64,000 nt of DNA from the NCBI RefSeq assembly GCF_963082655.1, contig NC_081552.1, forward strand, positions 61,306,930 through 61,370,929, read 5' to 3'. The notes below the pieces were generated by a model that searched no databases, was not told where the DNA came from, and saw only the letters and a program-made list of their open reading frames with translations. Below, one piece after another: positions 1-10,056 of the stretch (positions are counted from its first letter, which is position 1; each line of letters begins with the position of its first letter). The translations under genes were made by a program, and so were the position numbers. The DNA is from Stomoxys calcitrans (Eukaryota > Arthropoda > Insecta > Diptera > Muscidae).

Positions 1-562
1 ACATCCTCCGTCAATTTGGCTCAGATCGGTCCAGATTTGGATATAGCTGCCATATAGACCGATCTCTCGGTTTTAGGTTTTGGGGCCATAAAAATCGCAT
101 TTATTGTCCGACGTTGCCGAAATTTGGGACAAAGAGTTAAGTTGAACCCCTTAACATATTTCTACAATTTGGTCTAGATCGATCAAGATTTGGATATAGC
201 TGCTATATAGACAGATCTCTCGATTTGAAGTTTTGGTGCATAAAAGGCGCATTTTTAATCCGATTGCACTGAAATTTAACACACTGACTTATGTTATGCT
301 TTTCGACATCCGTGTCGTATATAGTTCAGATCGGTTTATTTTTAGATATATCTACTTAAAAGACCTATATTTTGTTATATACAATTGAACAATAACTTTT
401 ACTTATTACTATTTGGTCCAAATCGGAACATATTGTATTTCGATATAACTGCTATGGGACATAAGGTATGCAATTTTTACTGGATTTTAATGGAAGGTGG
501 TTTACATATATACCCGAGGTGGTGGGTATCCAAAGTTTGGCCCGGCCGAACTTAACGGCTGA
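1..562 (+). repeat. Family A' repeat, right-hand part
   Basis: About three units of the form GATTTGGATATAGCTGCC...ATAGACCGATCTCTCG lead into the A' right end, with ACCCGAGGTGGTGGGTATCC followed by the GC palindrome GGCCCGGCCGAACTT near 540-557. The left end lies outside the window. The usual terminal ACTTG is missing, because the copy is cut at about 562 where family B sequence begins. No coding potential is seen. Confidence 0.75.
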
Positions 563-936
563 GTTTATACGGAACAAACAAACAAATCGACAAACAAACA
601 CAAATTGAATTTTATATATATGACTAGCTGAACCAGTCCCGCTTCGCTGCGCTTCCTTTTACACCATATGCATTATAACTTTCTTTTCAATTACTCTTCT
701 TTGCATTCATTAATTTACGTATATATTTTGCGGCCATGTTTTTATAGAACTTTTCCAGTGTTGTGGAAGCTTGTTCCATGGTAGGAGGGTTAAAAAAGTT
801 ATATCGATTATTATTTATTAGAAAGACAGCCAGCTTGTCAAAACAGTAGTAAAACGCATACGATCAACTTTGAACATACTCTCCTGTACTTCTCGCGCTA
901 TTTTTCTTTCTTCGGGTTGGCTTTGCAATTCAAATA
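563..936 (+). repeat. Family B end/start junction and unassigned AT-rich stretch
   Basis: Positions 565-625 resemble the family B right end (TATACGGAACAAACAAACAAA, then TATATATA). It is followed at once by a family B left start (TAGCTGAACCAGTCCCGC, about 624-655). From roughly 700 to 936 I recognise nothing beyond AT-rich sequence and short meaningless reading frames. Confidence 0.45.
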
Positions 937-1206
937 ATTTCTACCCCCCACTAGATGGCGCTGAATTTGTGAAATTTTGTACGACGGATCCTCTCATGAC
1001 CATCAACATACGTGTTTATTATGGTCTGAATCGGTGTATAGCCCGATACAGCTCCAATATAAATCGATCTCTCTATTTTACTTCTTGAGCCCCCAAAGGG
1101 TGCAATTCTTAATCGAATTGGCCTACACTGGTCTCCAACATATAATTTAATTGTGGTCCAAACCGATCCATATCTTGATAACGCTCTAATAGCAGAGCAA
1201 ATTTTT
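937..1206 (+). mobile_element. Family A copy A1, first part (interrupted)
   Basis: This is the right-hand portion of a family A copy: GTACGACGGATCCTCTCATG, then GGTCTCCAACATATAATTT and TAATAGCAGAGCAAAT. It stops inside the T-run after GAGCAAA, where a second family A copy (1207-2390) is inserted. It resumes at 2391 with TTTCTTATATCC, the sequence that follows GAGCAAATCT in uninterrupted copies. Confidence 0.75.
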
Positions 1207-2390
1207 ATACCCTCCACCATAAGATGGGGGGTATACTAATTTCGTCATTCTGTTTGTAACTACTCGAAATATTCGTCGGAGACCCCATAAAGTATATATA
1301 TTCTTGATCGTCGTGAAATTTTATGTCGATCTAGCCATGTCCGTCCGTCCGTCTGTCCGTCCGTCCGTCCGCCTGTCTGTCGAAAGCACGCTAACTTCCG
1401 AAGGAGTAAAGCTAGCCGCTTGAAATTTTGCACAAATACTTCTTATTAGTGTAGCTCGGTTGGTATTGTAAATGGGCCATATCGGTCCATGTTTTGATAT
1501 AGCTGCCATATAAACCGATCTTGGGTCTTGACTTCTTGAGCCTCTAGAGTGCGCAATTCTTATCCGATTGGAATGAAATTTTGAACGACGTGTTTTGTTA
1601 TGACATCCAACAACTGTGATAAGTATGGTTCAAATCGGTCCATAACCTGATATAGCTGCCATATAAACCGATCTTGGGTCTTGATTTCTTGAGCCTCTAG
1701 AGTGCGCAATTCTTATCCGATTGGAATGAAATTTTGCACGACGTGTTTTGTTATAATATCCAACAACTGTGCCAAGTATGGTTCAAATCGGTCCATAACC
1801 TGATATAGCTGCCATATAAACCGATCTTGGGTCTTGACTTCTTGAGCCTCTAGAGTGCGCAATTCTTATCCGATTGTGATGAAATTTTGCACGACGTGTT
1901 TTGTTATGACATCCAACAACTGTGCCAAGTATGGTTCAAATCGGTCCATAACCTGATACAGCTGCCATATAAACCGATCTTGGGTCTTGACTTCTTGAGC
2001 CTCTAGAGGTCGCAATTATTATCCGATTTGCCTGAAATTTTGTACGACGGATTCTCTCATGACCATTAACATACGTGTTTATTATGGTCTGAATCGGTTT
2101 ATAGCCTGATATAGTTCCCATATAAATCGATCTCTCTATTTAACTTCTTGAGCCCACAAAGGGCGCAATTCTTATTCGAATTGGCTGACATTTTACACAG
2201 GTCTCCAACATATAATTTAATTGTGTCCAAACCGGACCATATCTTGATATCGCTCTAATAGCAGAGCAAATCTTTTCTTATATCCTTTTTTTGCCTAAGA
2301 AGAGATGCCGGGAAAAGAACTCGACATATGCGATCCATGGTGGAGGGTATATAAGATTCGGCCCGGCCGAACTTAGCACGCTTTTACTTG
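1207..2390 (+). mobile_element. Family A element, complete, nested in A1
   Basis: The left end ATACCCTCCACCATAAGATGG sits at 1207. Next come CGAAATATTCGTCGGAGACC and a (GTCC)n tract at about 1338-1380. The array of 153-bp units can be dated from the GCCATATAAACCG motif at 1505, 1658, 1811 and 1964. The right end has ATGGTGGAGGGTAT, TTCGGCCCGGCCGAA and terminal ACTTG at 2386-2390. Five Ts precede ATACCC and three follow ACTTG, so the target was a T-run. It codes for no recognisable protein. Confidence 0.8.
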
Positions 2391-2487
2391 TTTCTTATAT
2401 CCTTTTTTGCCTAAGAAGAGACAAATGCGATCGATGGTGGAGGGTATGAAAGATTCGGCCCGGCCGAACTTAGCATGCTTTTACTTG
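2391..2487 (+). mobile_element. Family A copy A1, second part
   Basis: This is the remainder of the interrupted copy: CTTATATCCTTTTTTGCCTA, a shortened GAAGAGACAAATGCGATC, GGTGGAGGGTATGAAAG, the GC palindrome and terminal ACTTG. About 20 bases between AAGAGA and CAAATGCG are absent relative to other right ends. Confidence 0.75.
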
Positions 2488-2494
2488 TTTAACA

Positions 2495-3480
2495 TATTGT
2501 TATGAGTCTATAGATTTTCTTTGTCTATGCTGCTACTCGCTTGGAGCGGCTTAGCGTCTATAACATTGATCATGATGTGGTATTTGTCTATAATTGACTA
2601 TATAGCTACCTGTTGAATAGTCATAATTTAGTATTTTTTAAATCAAATCAAATTACCATATTAAACGATTCTTAGTGGTGGATAACTAATTTGCCGGTCT
2701 TTATATTAGGTGCGGTGGTGACAGTTATTGGTAATTAAACCATGTAAAACTTTTGAACATGGAAGTGTTGCCCAGCAGCATGTTGTTTGGACTTTTCTAG
2801 GAAAAGAGGCTCTTTGTCAATGAGCTAAAAATGGCGGTCACCTTGTCTCTCCTATCATTCTGAACGTCATAACTTTGGGGGCATGGCAGCAGTGTCCTGT
2901 AGGTCAGGTGGTCCGCTAGATATATGAGCAGAATAAAGATATCATATTCGCAGTCCACAAACTTAAAATTTAAATTTGACCCCACATTGTCATAATTGGT
3001 GTACACAGCCGTTTGATGGGGGGCGTCTATAAGAAAATTGTGCGCCTCACTTCATTTGCCACTTGGGCAAAAATTGAATGACGCACTCCACTTCAAAATA
3101 TCTATCACTTGATCCACCATTATTTTAAGGGGTCAAATCTATTGGAGGTGACTTTAGTAGGTAAATCACCACCTAGATTCTTGGACACAAAGTTTAATGT
3201 CATATTCGTAATCTGCTACCAAATACCTTTAATTTGAGGCCCATCTAGCTAGGATCGAATTATATTCCCATTTGAGGGTGGGGCGACCCCCAATTACTTG
3301 GACCTCATTTTTATGTCATATTCGTAGTCTAGTCTATGTCATATTCGTAGTCTAGTCCAAATTAGTAGTCTACTCCTGAATACCTTTCATTTGAATCCCA
3401 TAATGTCCCTATCGGTCCACTTTTGATATTAAGTGATCCTGACCATTTTCGTAATCTACTCCCGAATACGTTTCATTCGA
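2495..3480 (+). repeat. Family C dispersed repeat
   Basis: It matches other places in the window: CTCGCTTGGAGCGGCTTAGCG (2537) recurs near 28230; AAATCAAATCAAATT and GTTGCCCAGCAGCA recur at 20973-21110 and, inverted, at 60680-60815. The stretch with TCTATCACTTGATCC (about 3100) recurs near 21450. No intact reading frame is present. The class of element is not recognised; the three alignable copies show it is dispersed. Confidence 0.6.
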
Positions 3481-4215
3481 TTCCCATATTGTCATTATCG
3501 TCCATTACACCATCAGTTCATCGGTCTCATCAGTTCATCAGTTTCATTTTTATATCCACTATCATTCCATTTGCAACACATCGAATTGTCCATAGAATAT
3601 ATATTTCAGATCGTCATAAAATTCTCAGCCGACTTAACGATGTCCGTGTGTCTCTCCACCTGTCCGCCCGTGTGAACATTCGCAGTAATCACGCTACAAT
3701 CTTTAAAAATTTAGATTTTGAGCTGAAATTTTGCACAGACTCCTAATTCTTTCATACGCAGGTTAAGTAATTAAATGTGCCAAATCGGACTCTATTTGGA
3801 ATTAGCTCTCATATAAACCGATCTGGCGATTTAGGGTCTTTAGCCCGTAGAAGCCGCAGTTTTTGTCCGATTTCGCTGAAATTTGAAACTGGAAGTTCTA
3901 CTATTCAAACCGCCCCGATATTCAAACTGAATATGATCCATATCAGACTATATTTACTTATGGCTGCCATGTCCACCGATATGGATGGTTTAGGATCTTA
4001 AGCCCTTAACAGGTGCATTTATTATCCGATTCCGCTGAAATTGGAAACAGTGATGCGTTTTAAGCCTTCCGATATCCGACACAAATATGGTTCAGATCTT
4101 ACTATATTTAGATATAGCTGCCATATGGACCGAACTGCCGATTAAGCCAATAAAAGCCGCAATTATTATCCGTATTTGCTGAAATTTGAAAAAGTGAGTT
4201 GCTTTAAGCCCCCAA
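3481..4215 (+). repeat. Old family A'-like copy
   Basis: Left-end-like sequence (TTTTATATCCACTATCATTCC, then GATCGTCATAAAATTCTCAG and GATGTCCGTGTGTCTCTCC) is followed by diverged units with TATAGCTGCCATATGGACCG. The terminal 14-mer is badly eroded, which suggests an old insertion. Confidence 0.5.
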
Positions 4216-5455
4216 TACCCCATAAAATATATATAGTCTTGATCGTCTCGACGTTCTGAGTCGTTCTAGCCATGTTCGTCTGTCGAAATCACGGTAGCGG
4301 TCGAACGCGTACAACCAGCCGTTTGAAATTTTGTACAGATATTTAATATTGATGTAGGTCATTGGAGATTGCAAATGGGCCATATCGGTTCAGATTTAGA
4401 TAAAGCTCCCATATAAGCCGATATCACGATTTGACTTCTTAAGCCCCTGGAAGCCGTAATTTTGTCCGATTTGGCTCAAATTTTGCACATAGTATTCTGT
4501 TATGACTTCCAACAACTGTGCTTAGTACGGTTTGCTTCGGTCTATAACCTGATATACTACTTGGACCCCTGGGAGCCGCAATTTTAGTCCGATTTGGCTG
4601 ACATTTTGCACGTGCTACATAGTTATCTGTTATGACTTTCAACAACTGTGCTAAATACGATGTAAATCAGTCTATAATCTGATGTAGCTCCCATATAAAC
4701 CGATCTCCTGATTTGGCTTCTTGAGCCCTTACAAGTCGCAAGTTTTGTCTATTTGGCTGAAATTAAGCATGTAGTGTTTTGTTATGACCTTGAACAACTG
4801 TGCCAAGTCATACTATAACCTGATATAGATCCCATATAAACAGAACTCCCGATTTGAATTCTTGAGCTCCTGAAAGCCGTAATTTTTGTGCGATTTGGCT
4901 GAAATTATGCACATAGTGTTCTGTTATGACTTTCAACAACTGTGCTTAGTACGGTTTTCATCGGTCTATAACCTGATATACTACTTGAGCCCCTGAAAGC
5001 CGCAATTTTAGTCCGGTTTGTCAGAAATTTTGTACGTAATGTATAGTAATCTGTTATGACTGTGCTAAGTACGGTGCAAATGGATCTATAACCCGATATA
5101 GCTCCCATAAAAACCGATCTTCAGTTTTGACTTCTTGAGCCCTCACAAGTCGCAAATGTTGTCCTATTTGGCTGAAATTGAGCATGTAGTGTTTTGTTAT
5201 GACTTTCAACAACTGTGCCAAGTACGGTCTAACTCGGTCTAATACCTGATATAGGTCCCATATGAACCGATCTCCCGATTCGACTACTTGAGTCCTTACA
5301 AGTCGCAAATTATGTCCGATTTGGCTGAATTTTTGCATGCGGTGTTCTATAACGACTTCCAGCAACTGTGCCAAATACGGTTCAAATCACTCTATAACCT
5401 GATATTGCTACCATGTAAACCGGTCTCTCGATCATCCTTGTTCGATTCCTAGAAG
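4216..5455 (+). repeat. Old family A unit array
   Basis: A second left-end module (GATCGTCTCGACGTTCTGAG, TCGTCTGTCGAAATCACGG) leads into about seven diverged units with GTTATGACTTTCAACAACTG and CCCATATAAACCGATCTCC. The units are more divergent than those of young copies, with frequent indels that break the 153-bp period. No terminus is visible on the right. Confidence 0.55.
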
Positions 5456-5501
5456 ATTTAATTTTTAATGGTTTGACAGATGTGTAGTATGTAGAATAAA
5501 A

Positions 5502-7592
5502 CAAGTAAAAGCGTGCTAAGTTCGGCCGGGCCGAATCTTATATACCCTCCACCATGGATCGCATTTGTCGAGTTCTTTTCCTGGCATCTCTTCTTAGGCA
5601 AAAAAGGATATAAGAAAAGATTTGCTCTGTTAATAGAGCTTGAAATTTTGCACAAATACTTGTTATTAGTGTAAGTCGGTTGGTATTGTAAATGGGCCAT
5701 ATCGGTCCATGTTTTGATATAGCTGCCATATAAACCGATCTTGGGTCTTGACTTCTTGAGCCTCTAAAGTGCGCAATTCTTATCCGATTGGGATGAAATT
5801 TTGCACGACGTGTTTCGTTATGACATCCAACAACTGTGCCAAGTATGGTTCAAATCGGTTCAAAACCTGATACAGCTGCCATATAAAGCGATCTTGGGTC
5901 TTGACTTCTTGAGCCTCTAGAGTGCGCAATTCTTATCCGATTGGAATGAAATTTTGCACGACGTGTTTTGCTATGACGTCCAACAACTGTGCCAAGTATG
6001 GTTCAAATCGGTCGATAACCTGATACAGCTGCCATATAAACCGATCTTGGGTCTTGACTTCTTGAGCCTCTAGAGTGCGCAATTCTTATCCGATTGGAAT
6101 GAAATTTTGCACGACGTGTTTTGTTACGATATCCAACAACTGTGCCAAGTATGAATTAAATCGGTTTATAACCTGATATAGCTGCCATATAAACCGATCT
6201 TGGGTCTTGACTTCTTGAGCCTCTAGAGTGCGCAATTCTTATCCTATTGGAATGAAATTTTGCACGACGTGTTTTGCTATGATATCCAACAAATGTGCCA
6301 AGTATAGTGTAAATCGGTCCATAACCTGATATAGCTGCCATATAAACCGATATTGGGTCTTGACTTCTTGAGCCTCTAGAGTGCGCAATTCTTATCCGAT
6401 TGGAATGGAGTTTTGCACGACGTGTTTTGCTATGATATCCAACAAATGTGCCAAGTATAGTGTAAATCGGTCCATAACCTGATATAGCTGTCATATAAAC
6501 CGATCTTGGGTCTTGACTTCTTGAGCCTCTAGAGTGCGCAATTCTTATCCGATCAGAATGAAATTTTGCACGCCGTGTTTTGTTACGATATCCAACAACT
6601 GTGCCAAGTATGAATTAAATCGGTCAATAACCTGATATAGCTGCCATATAAACCGATCTTGGGTCTTGACTTCTTGAGCCTCTAGAGTGCGCAATTCTTA
6701 TCCTATTGGAATGAAATTTTGCACGACGTGTTTTGTTATGACATCCAACAACTGTGCCAAGTATGGTTTAAATCGGTCCATAACCTGATATAGCTGTCAT
6801 ATAAACCGATCTTGGGTCTTGACTTCTTGAGCCTCTAGAGGGCGCAATTCTTATCCAATTTGAATGAATTTTGGCACGTAGTATTTTGTTATGATATCCA
6901 ACAACTGTGCCAAATATGGTTCAAATCGGTTCATAACCTGATATAGCTGCCATATAAACCGATCTGGGATCTTGACTTCTTGAGCCTCTAGAGGTCGCAA
7001 TTATTATCTGATTTGCCTGAAATTTTGTACGACGGATTCTCTCATGACCATTAACATACGTGTTTATTATGGTCTGAATCGGTATATAGCCCGATACAGC
7101 TCCCATATAAATCGATCTCTCTATTTTACTTCTTGAGCTCACAAAGGGCGCAATTCTTATTCGAATTGGCTGACATTTTTCACAGGTCTCCAACATATAA
7201 TTTAATTGTGGTTGTTGGATGTCATAACGAAACACGTCGTGCAAAATTTCATCCCAATCGGATAAGAATTGCGCACTCTAGAGGCTCAAGAAGTCAAGAC
7301 CCAAGATCGGTTTATATGGCAGCTATATCAAAACATGGACCGATATGGCCCATTTACAATACCAACCGACTTACACTAATAACAAGTATTTGTGCAAAAT
7401 TTCAAGCGGCTAGCTTTACTCCTTCGGAAGTTAGCGTGCTTTCGACAGACAGACGGACGGACGGACGGACGGACATGGCTAGATCGACATAAAATGTCGC
7501 GACGATCAAGAATATATATACTTTATGGGGTCTCAGACGAATATTTCGAGTAGTTACAAACAGAATGACGAAATTAGTATACCCCCCATCTA
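5502..7592. mobile_element. Rearranged family A mosaic with internal inversion
   Basis: 5502-5640 is a right end on the minus strand (ACAAGTAAAAGCGTGC...). It changes at about 5640 to plus-strand left-module and unit sequence that runs to 7212, where right-end sequence breaks off after ATATAATTTAATTGTGG. From 7213 to 7592 the sequence is again minus strand and ends in a left end (GTATACCCCCCATC). The plus segment 5641-5840 and the minus segment 7205-7402 are inverted copies sharing private variants (TTGTTATTAGTGTAAGTCGG, TTTCGTTATGACATCC). Confidence 0.7.
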
Positions 7593-8531
7593 TATGTTTT
7601 GTTATTATATCCAACAACTGTGCTAAGTATGGTTCAAATCGGTCTATAACCTGATATAGCTGCCATATAAACCGATCTTGGGTCTTGACTTCTTGAGCCT
7701 CTAGCGTGCGCAATTCTTATCCGATTGAAATGAAATTTTGCACGACGTGTTTTGTTATTATATCCAATAACTGTGCCAAGTATGGTTCAAATCCGCCCAT
7801 AACCTGATATAGCTGCCATATAAACCGATCTTGGGTCTTGATTTCTTGAGCCTCTAGAGGGCACAATTCTTATCCGATTGGAATGAAATTTTGCATGACG
7901 TGTTTTGTTACGATATCCAGCAACTGTGCCAAGTATGGTTCAAATCGATCCATAACCTTATACAGCTGTCATATAAACCGATCTTGGGTCTTGACTTCTT
8001 GAGCTTCTATAGGGCACAATTCCTATCCGATTTGGCTGAAATTTCGCAAGACGTTTTTTATTGTTACTTTCAACAACTATGGCAAATAAAGTACAAGTCG
8101 GTTCATAACCTGATATAGCTGCCATATAAACCGATCTGGGATCTTGACTTCTTGAGCCTGTAGAGGTCGCAATTATTATTCGATTTGCCGGATTCTCTCA
8201 TGACCATCAACATACGTGTTTATTATGATCTGAATCGGACCATAGCCCGATACAGCTCCCATATAAATCGATCTCTCTATTTTACTTTTTGAGCTCACAA
8301 AGAGCGCAATTCTTATTCGAATTGGCTGACATTTTACACAGGTCTCCAACATATAATTTAATTGTGGTCCAAACAGGACCATATCTTGATATCGCTCTAA
8401 TAGCAGAGCAAATCTTTTCTTATATCCTGTTTTGCCTAAGAAGAGATGCCGGGAAGAGAACTCGACAAATGCGATCCATGGTGGAGGGTATATAAGATTC
8501 GGCCCGGCCGAACTTAGCACGCTTTTACTTG
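7593..8531 (+). mobile_element. Family A units and right end
   Basis: Four or five 153-bp units are followed by a right end with the GC palindrome and terminal ACTTG at 8527-8531. The block repeats nearly unchanged at 9120-9903 (7598-7990 aligns about 1525 bp away, 8031-8531 aligns 1372 bp away; the difference is one 153-bp unit). Confidence 0.75.
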
Positions 8532-8586
8532 TTCTGTACTATTCTTTCCTGTTCGGCCTTCATATATTATCTTTATTTCCTTTTTT

Positions 8587-9903
8587 ATACCCTCCACCAT
8601 AAGATGGGGGGTATACTAATTTCGTCATTCTGATTGTAACTACTCGAAATATTCGTCTGAGACCCCATAAAGTATATATATTCTTGATCGTCGTGAAATT
8701 TTACGCCGATCTAGCCATGTCCGTCCGTCTGTCCGTCCGTCCGTCCGTCTGTCTGTCGAAAGCACGCTAACTTCCGAAGGAGTAAAGCTAGCCGCTTGAA
8801 ATTTTGCACAAATACTTCTTATTAGTGTAGGTCGGTTGGTATTGTAAATGGGCCATATCGGTCCATGTTTTGATATAGCTGCCATATAAACCGATCTTGG
8901 GTCTTGACTTCTTGAGCCTCTAGAGTGCGCAATTCTTGTCCGTTAGGGATGAAATTTTGCACGACGTGTTTTGCTATGATACCCAACAACTGTGCCAAGT
9001 ATAGTTTAAATCGGTCTATAACCTGATATAGCTGCCATATAAACCGATCTTGGGTCTTGACTTCTTGAGCCTCTATAGTGCGCAATTCTTATCCGATTGG
9101 GATGAAATTTTGCACGACGTGTTTTGTTATTATATCCAACAACTGTGCTAAGTATGGTTCAAATCGGTCTATAACCTGATATAGCTGCCATATAAACCGA
9201 TCTTGGGTCTTGACTTCTTGAGCCTCTAGCGTGCGCAATTCTTATCCGATTGAAATGAAATTTTGCACGACGTGTTTTGTTATTATATCCAATAACTGTA
9301 CCAAGTATGGTTCAAATCCGCCCATAACCTGATATAGCTGTCATATAAACCGATCTTGGGTCTTGACTTCTTGAGCTTCTATAGGGCACAATTCCTATCC
9401 GATTTGGCTGAAATTTCGCAAGACGTTTTTTATTGTTACTTTCAACAACTATGGCAAATAAAGTACAAGTCGGTTCATAACCTGATATAGCTGCCATATA
9501 AACCGATCTGGGATCTTGACTTCTTGAGCCTGTAGAGGTCGCAATTATTATTCGATTTGCCGGATTCTCTCATGACCATCAACATACGTGTTTATTATGA
9601 TCTGAATCGGACCATAGCCCGATACAGCTCCCATATAAATCGATCTCTCTATTTTACTTTTTGAGCTCACAAAGAGCGCAATTCTTATTCGAATTGGCTG
9701 ACATTTTACACAGGTCTCCAACATATAATTTAATTGTGGTCCAAACAGGACCATATCTTGATATCGCTCTAATAGCAGAGCAAATCTTTTCTTATATCCT
9801 GTTTTGCCTAAGAAGAGATGCCGGGAAGAGAACTCGACAAATGCGATCCATGGTGGAGGGTATATAAGATTCGGCCCGGCCGAACTTAGCACGCTTTTAC
9901 TTG
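8587..9903 (+). mobile_element. Family A element, complete
   Basis: Left end ATACCCTCCACCATAAGATGG at 8587, (GTCC)n at about 8720-8755, six or so 153-bp units, and a right end with GGTGGAGGGTATATAAGATTCGG's palindrome region and ACTTG at 9899-9903. Positions 9421-9440 (AGACGTTTTTTATTGTTACT) are the uninterrupted version of a site that holds an extra element in the second tandem copy. Confidence 0.8.
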
Positions 9904-10056
9904 TTTTAATTCTTGAGCCCACAAAGGGCGCAATTCTTATTCGAATTGGCTGACATTTTACACAGGTCTCCAACATATAATTTAATTGTGATCCAAGCCG
10001 GACCATATCTTGATATCGCTCTAATAGCAGAGCAAATCTTTTCTTATATCCTTTTT
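9904..10056 (+). mobile_element. Family A right-end fragment, interrupted
   Basis: TTGAGCCCACAAAGGGCGC to TAATAGCAGAGCAAATC and CTTATATCC belong to a family A right-hand module. It is cut in its T-run by the left end of the next copy at 10057. The continuation (TGCCTAAGAAGAG) is not found at the far side of that copy, so the history includes a loss or exchange. Confidence 0.6.

Noticed and set aside
2360..2390. Family A as a classic Helitron because of a GC-rich hairpin near the right end
   Set aside because: A 7-bp palindrome precedes the end, but the terminus is ACTTG rather than CTRR, the left end is not TC, and insertions are in T-runs rather than between A and T. I leave the class open.
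8587..9903. Family A as a CRISPR-like or satellite array
   Set aside because: The units are longer and more variable than CRISPR repeats, with no unique spacers, in a eukaryotic context. The array is bounded by defined element ends, so it is an internal tandem repeat of a mobile element, not a free satellite.
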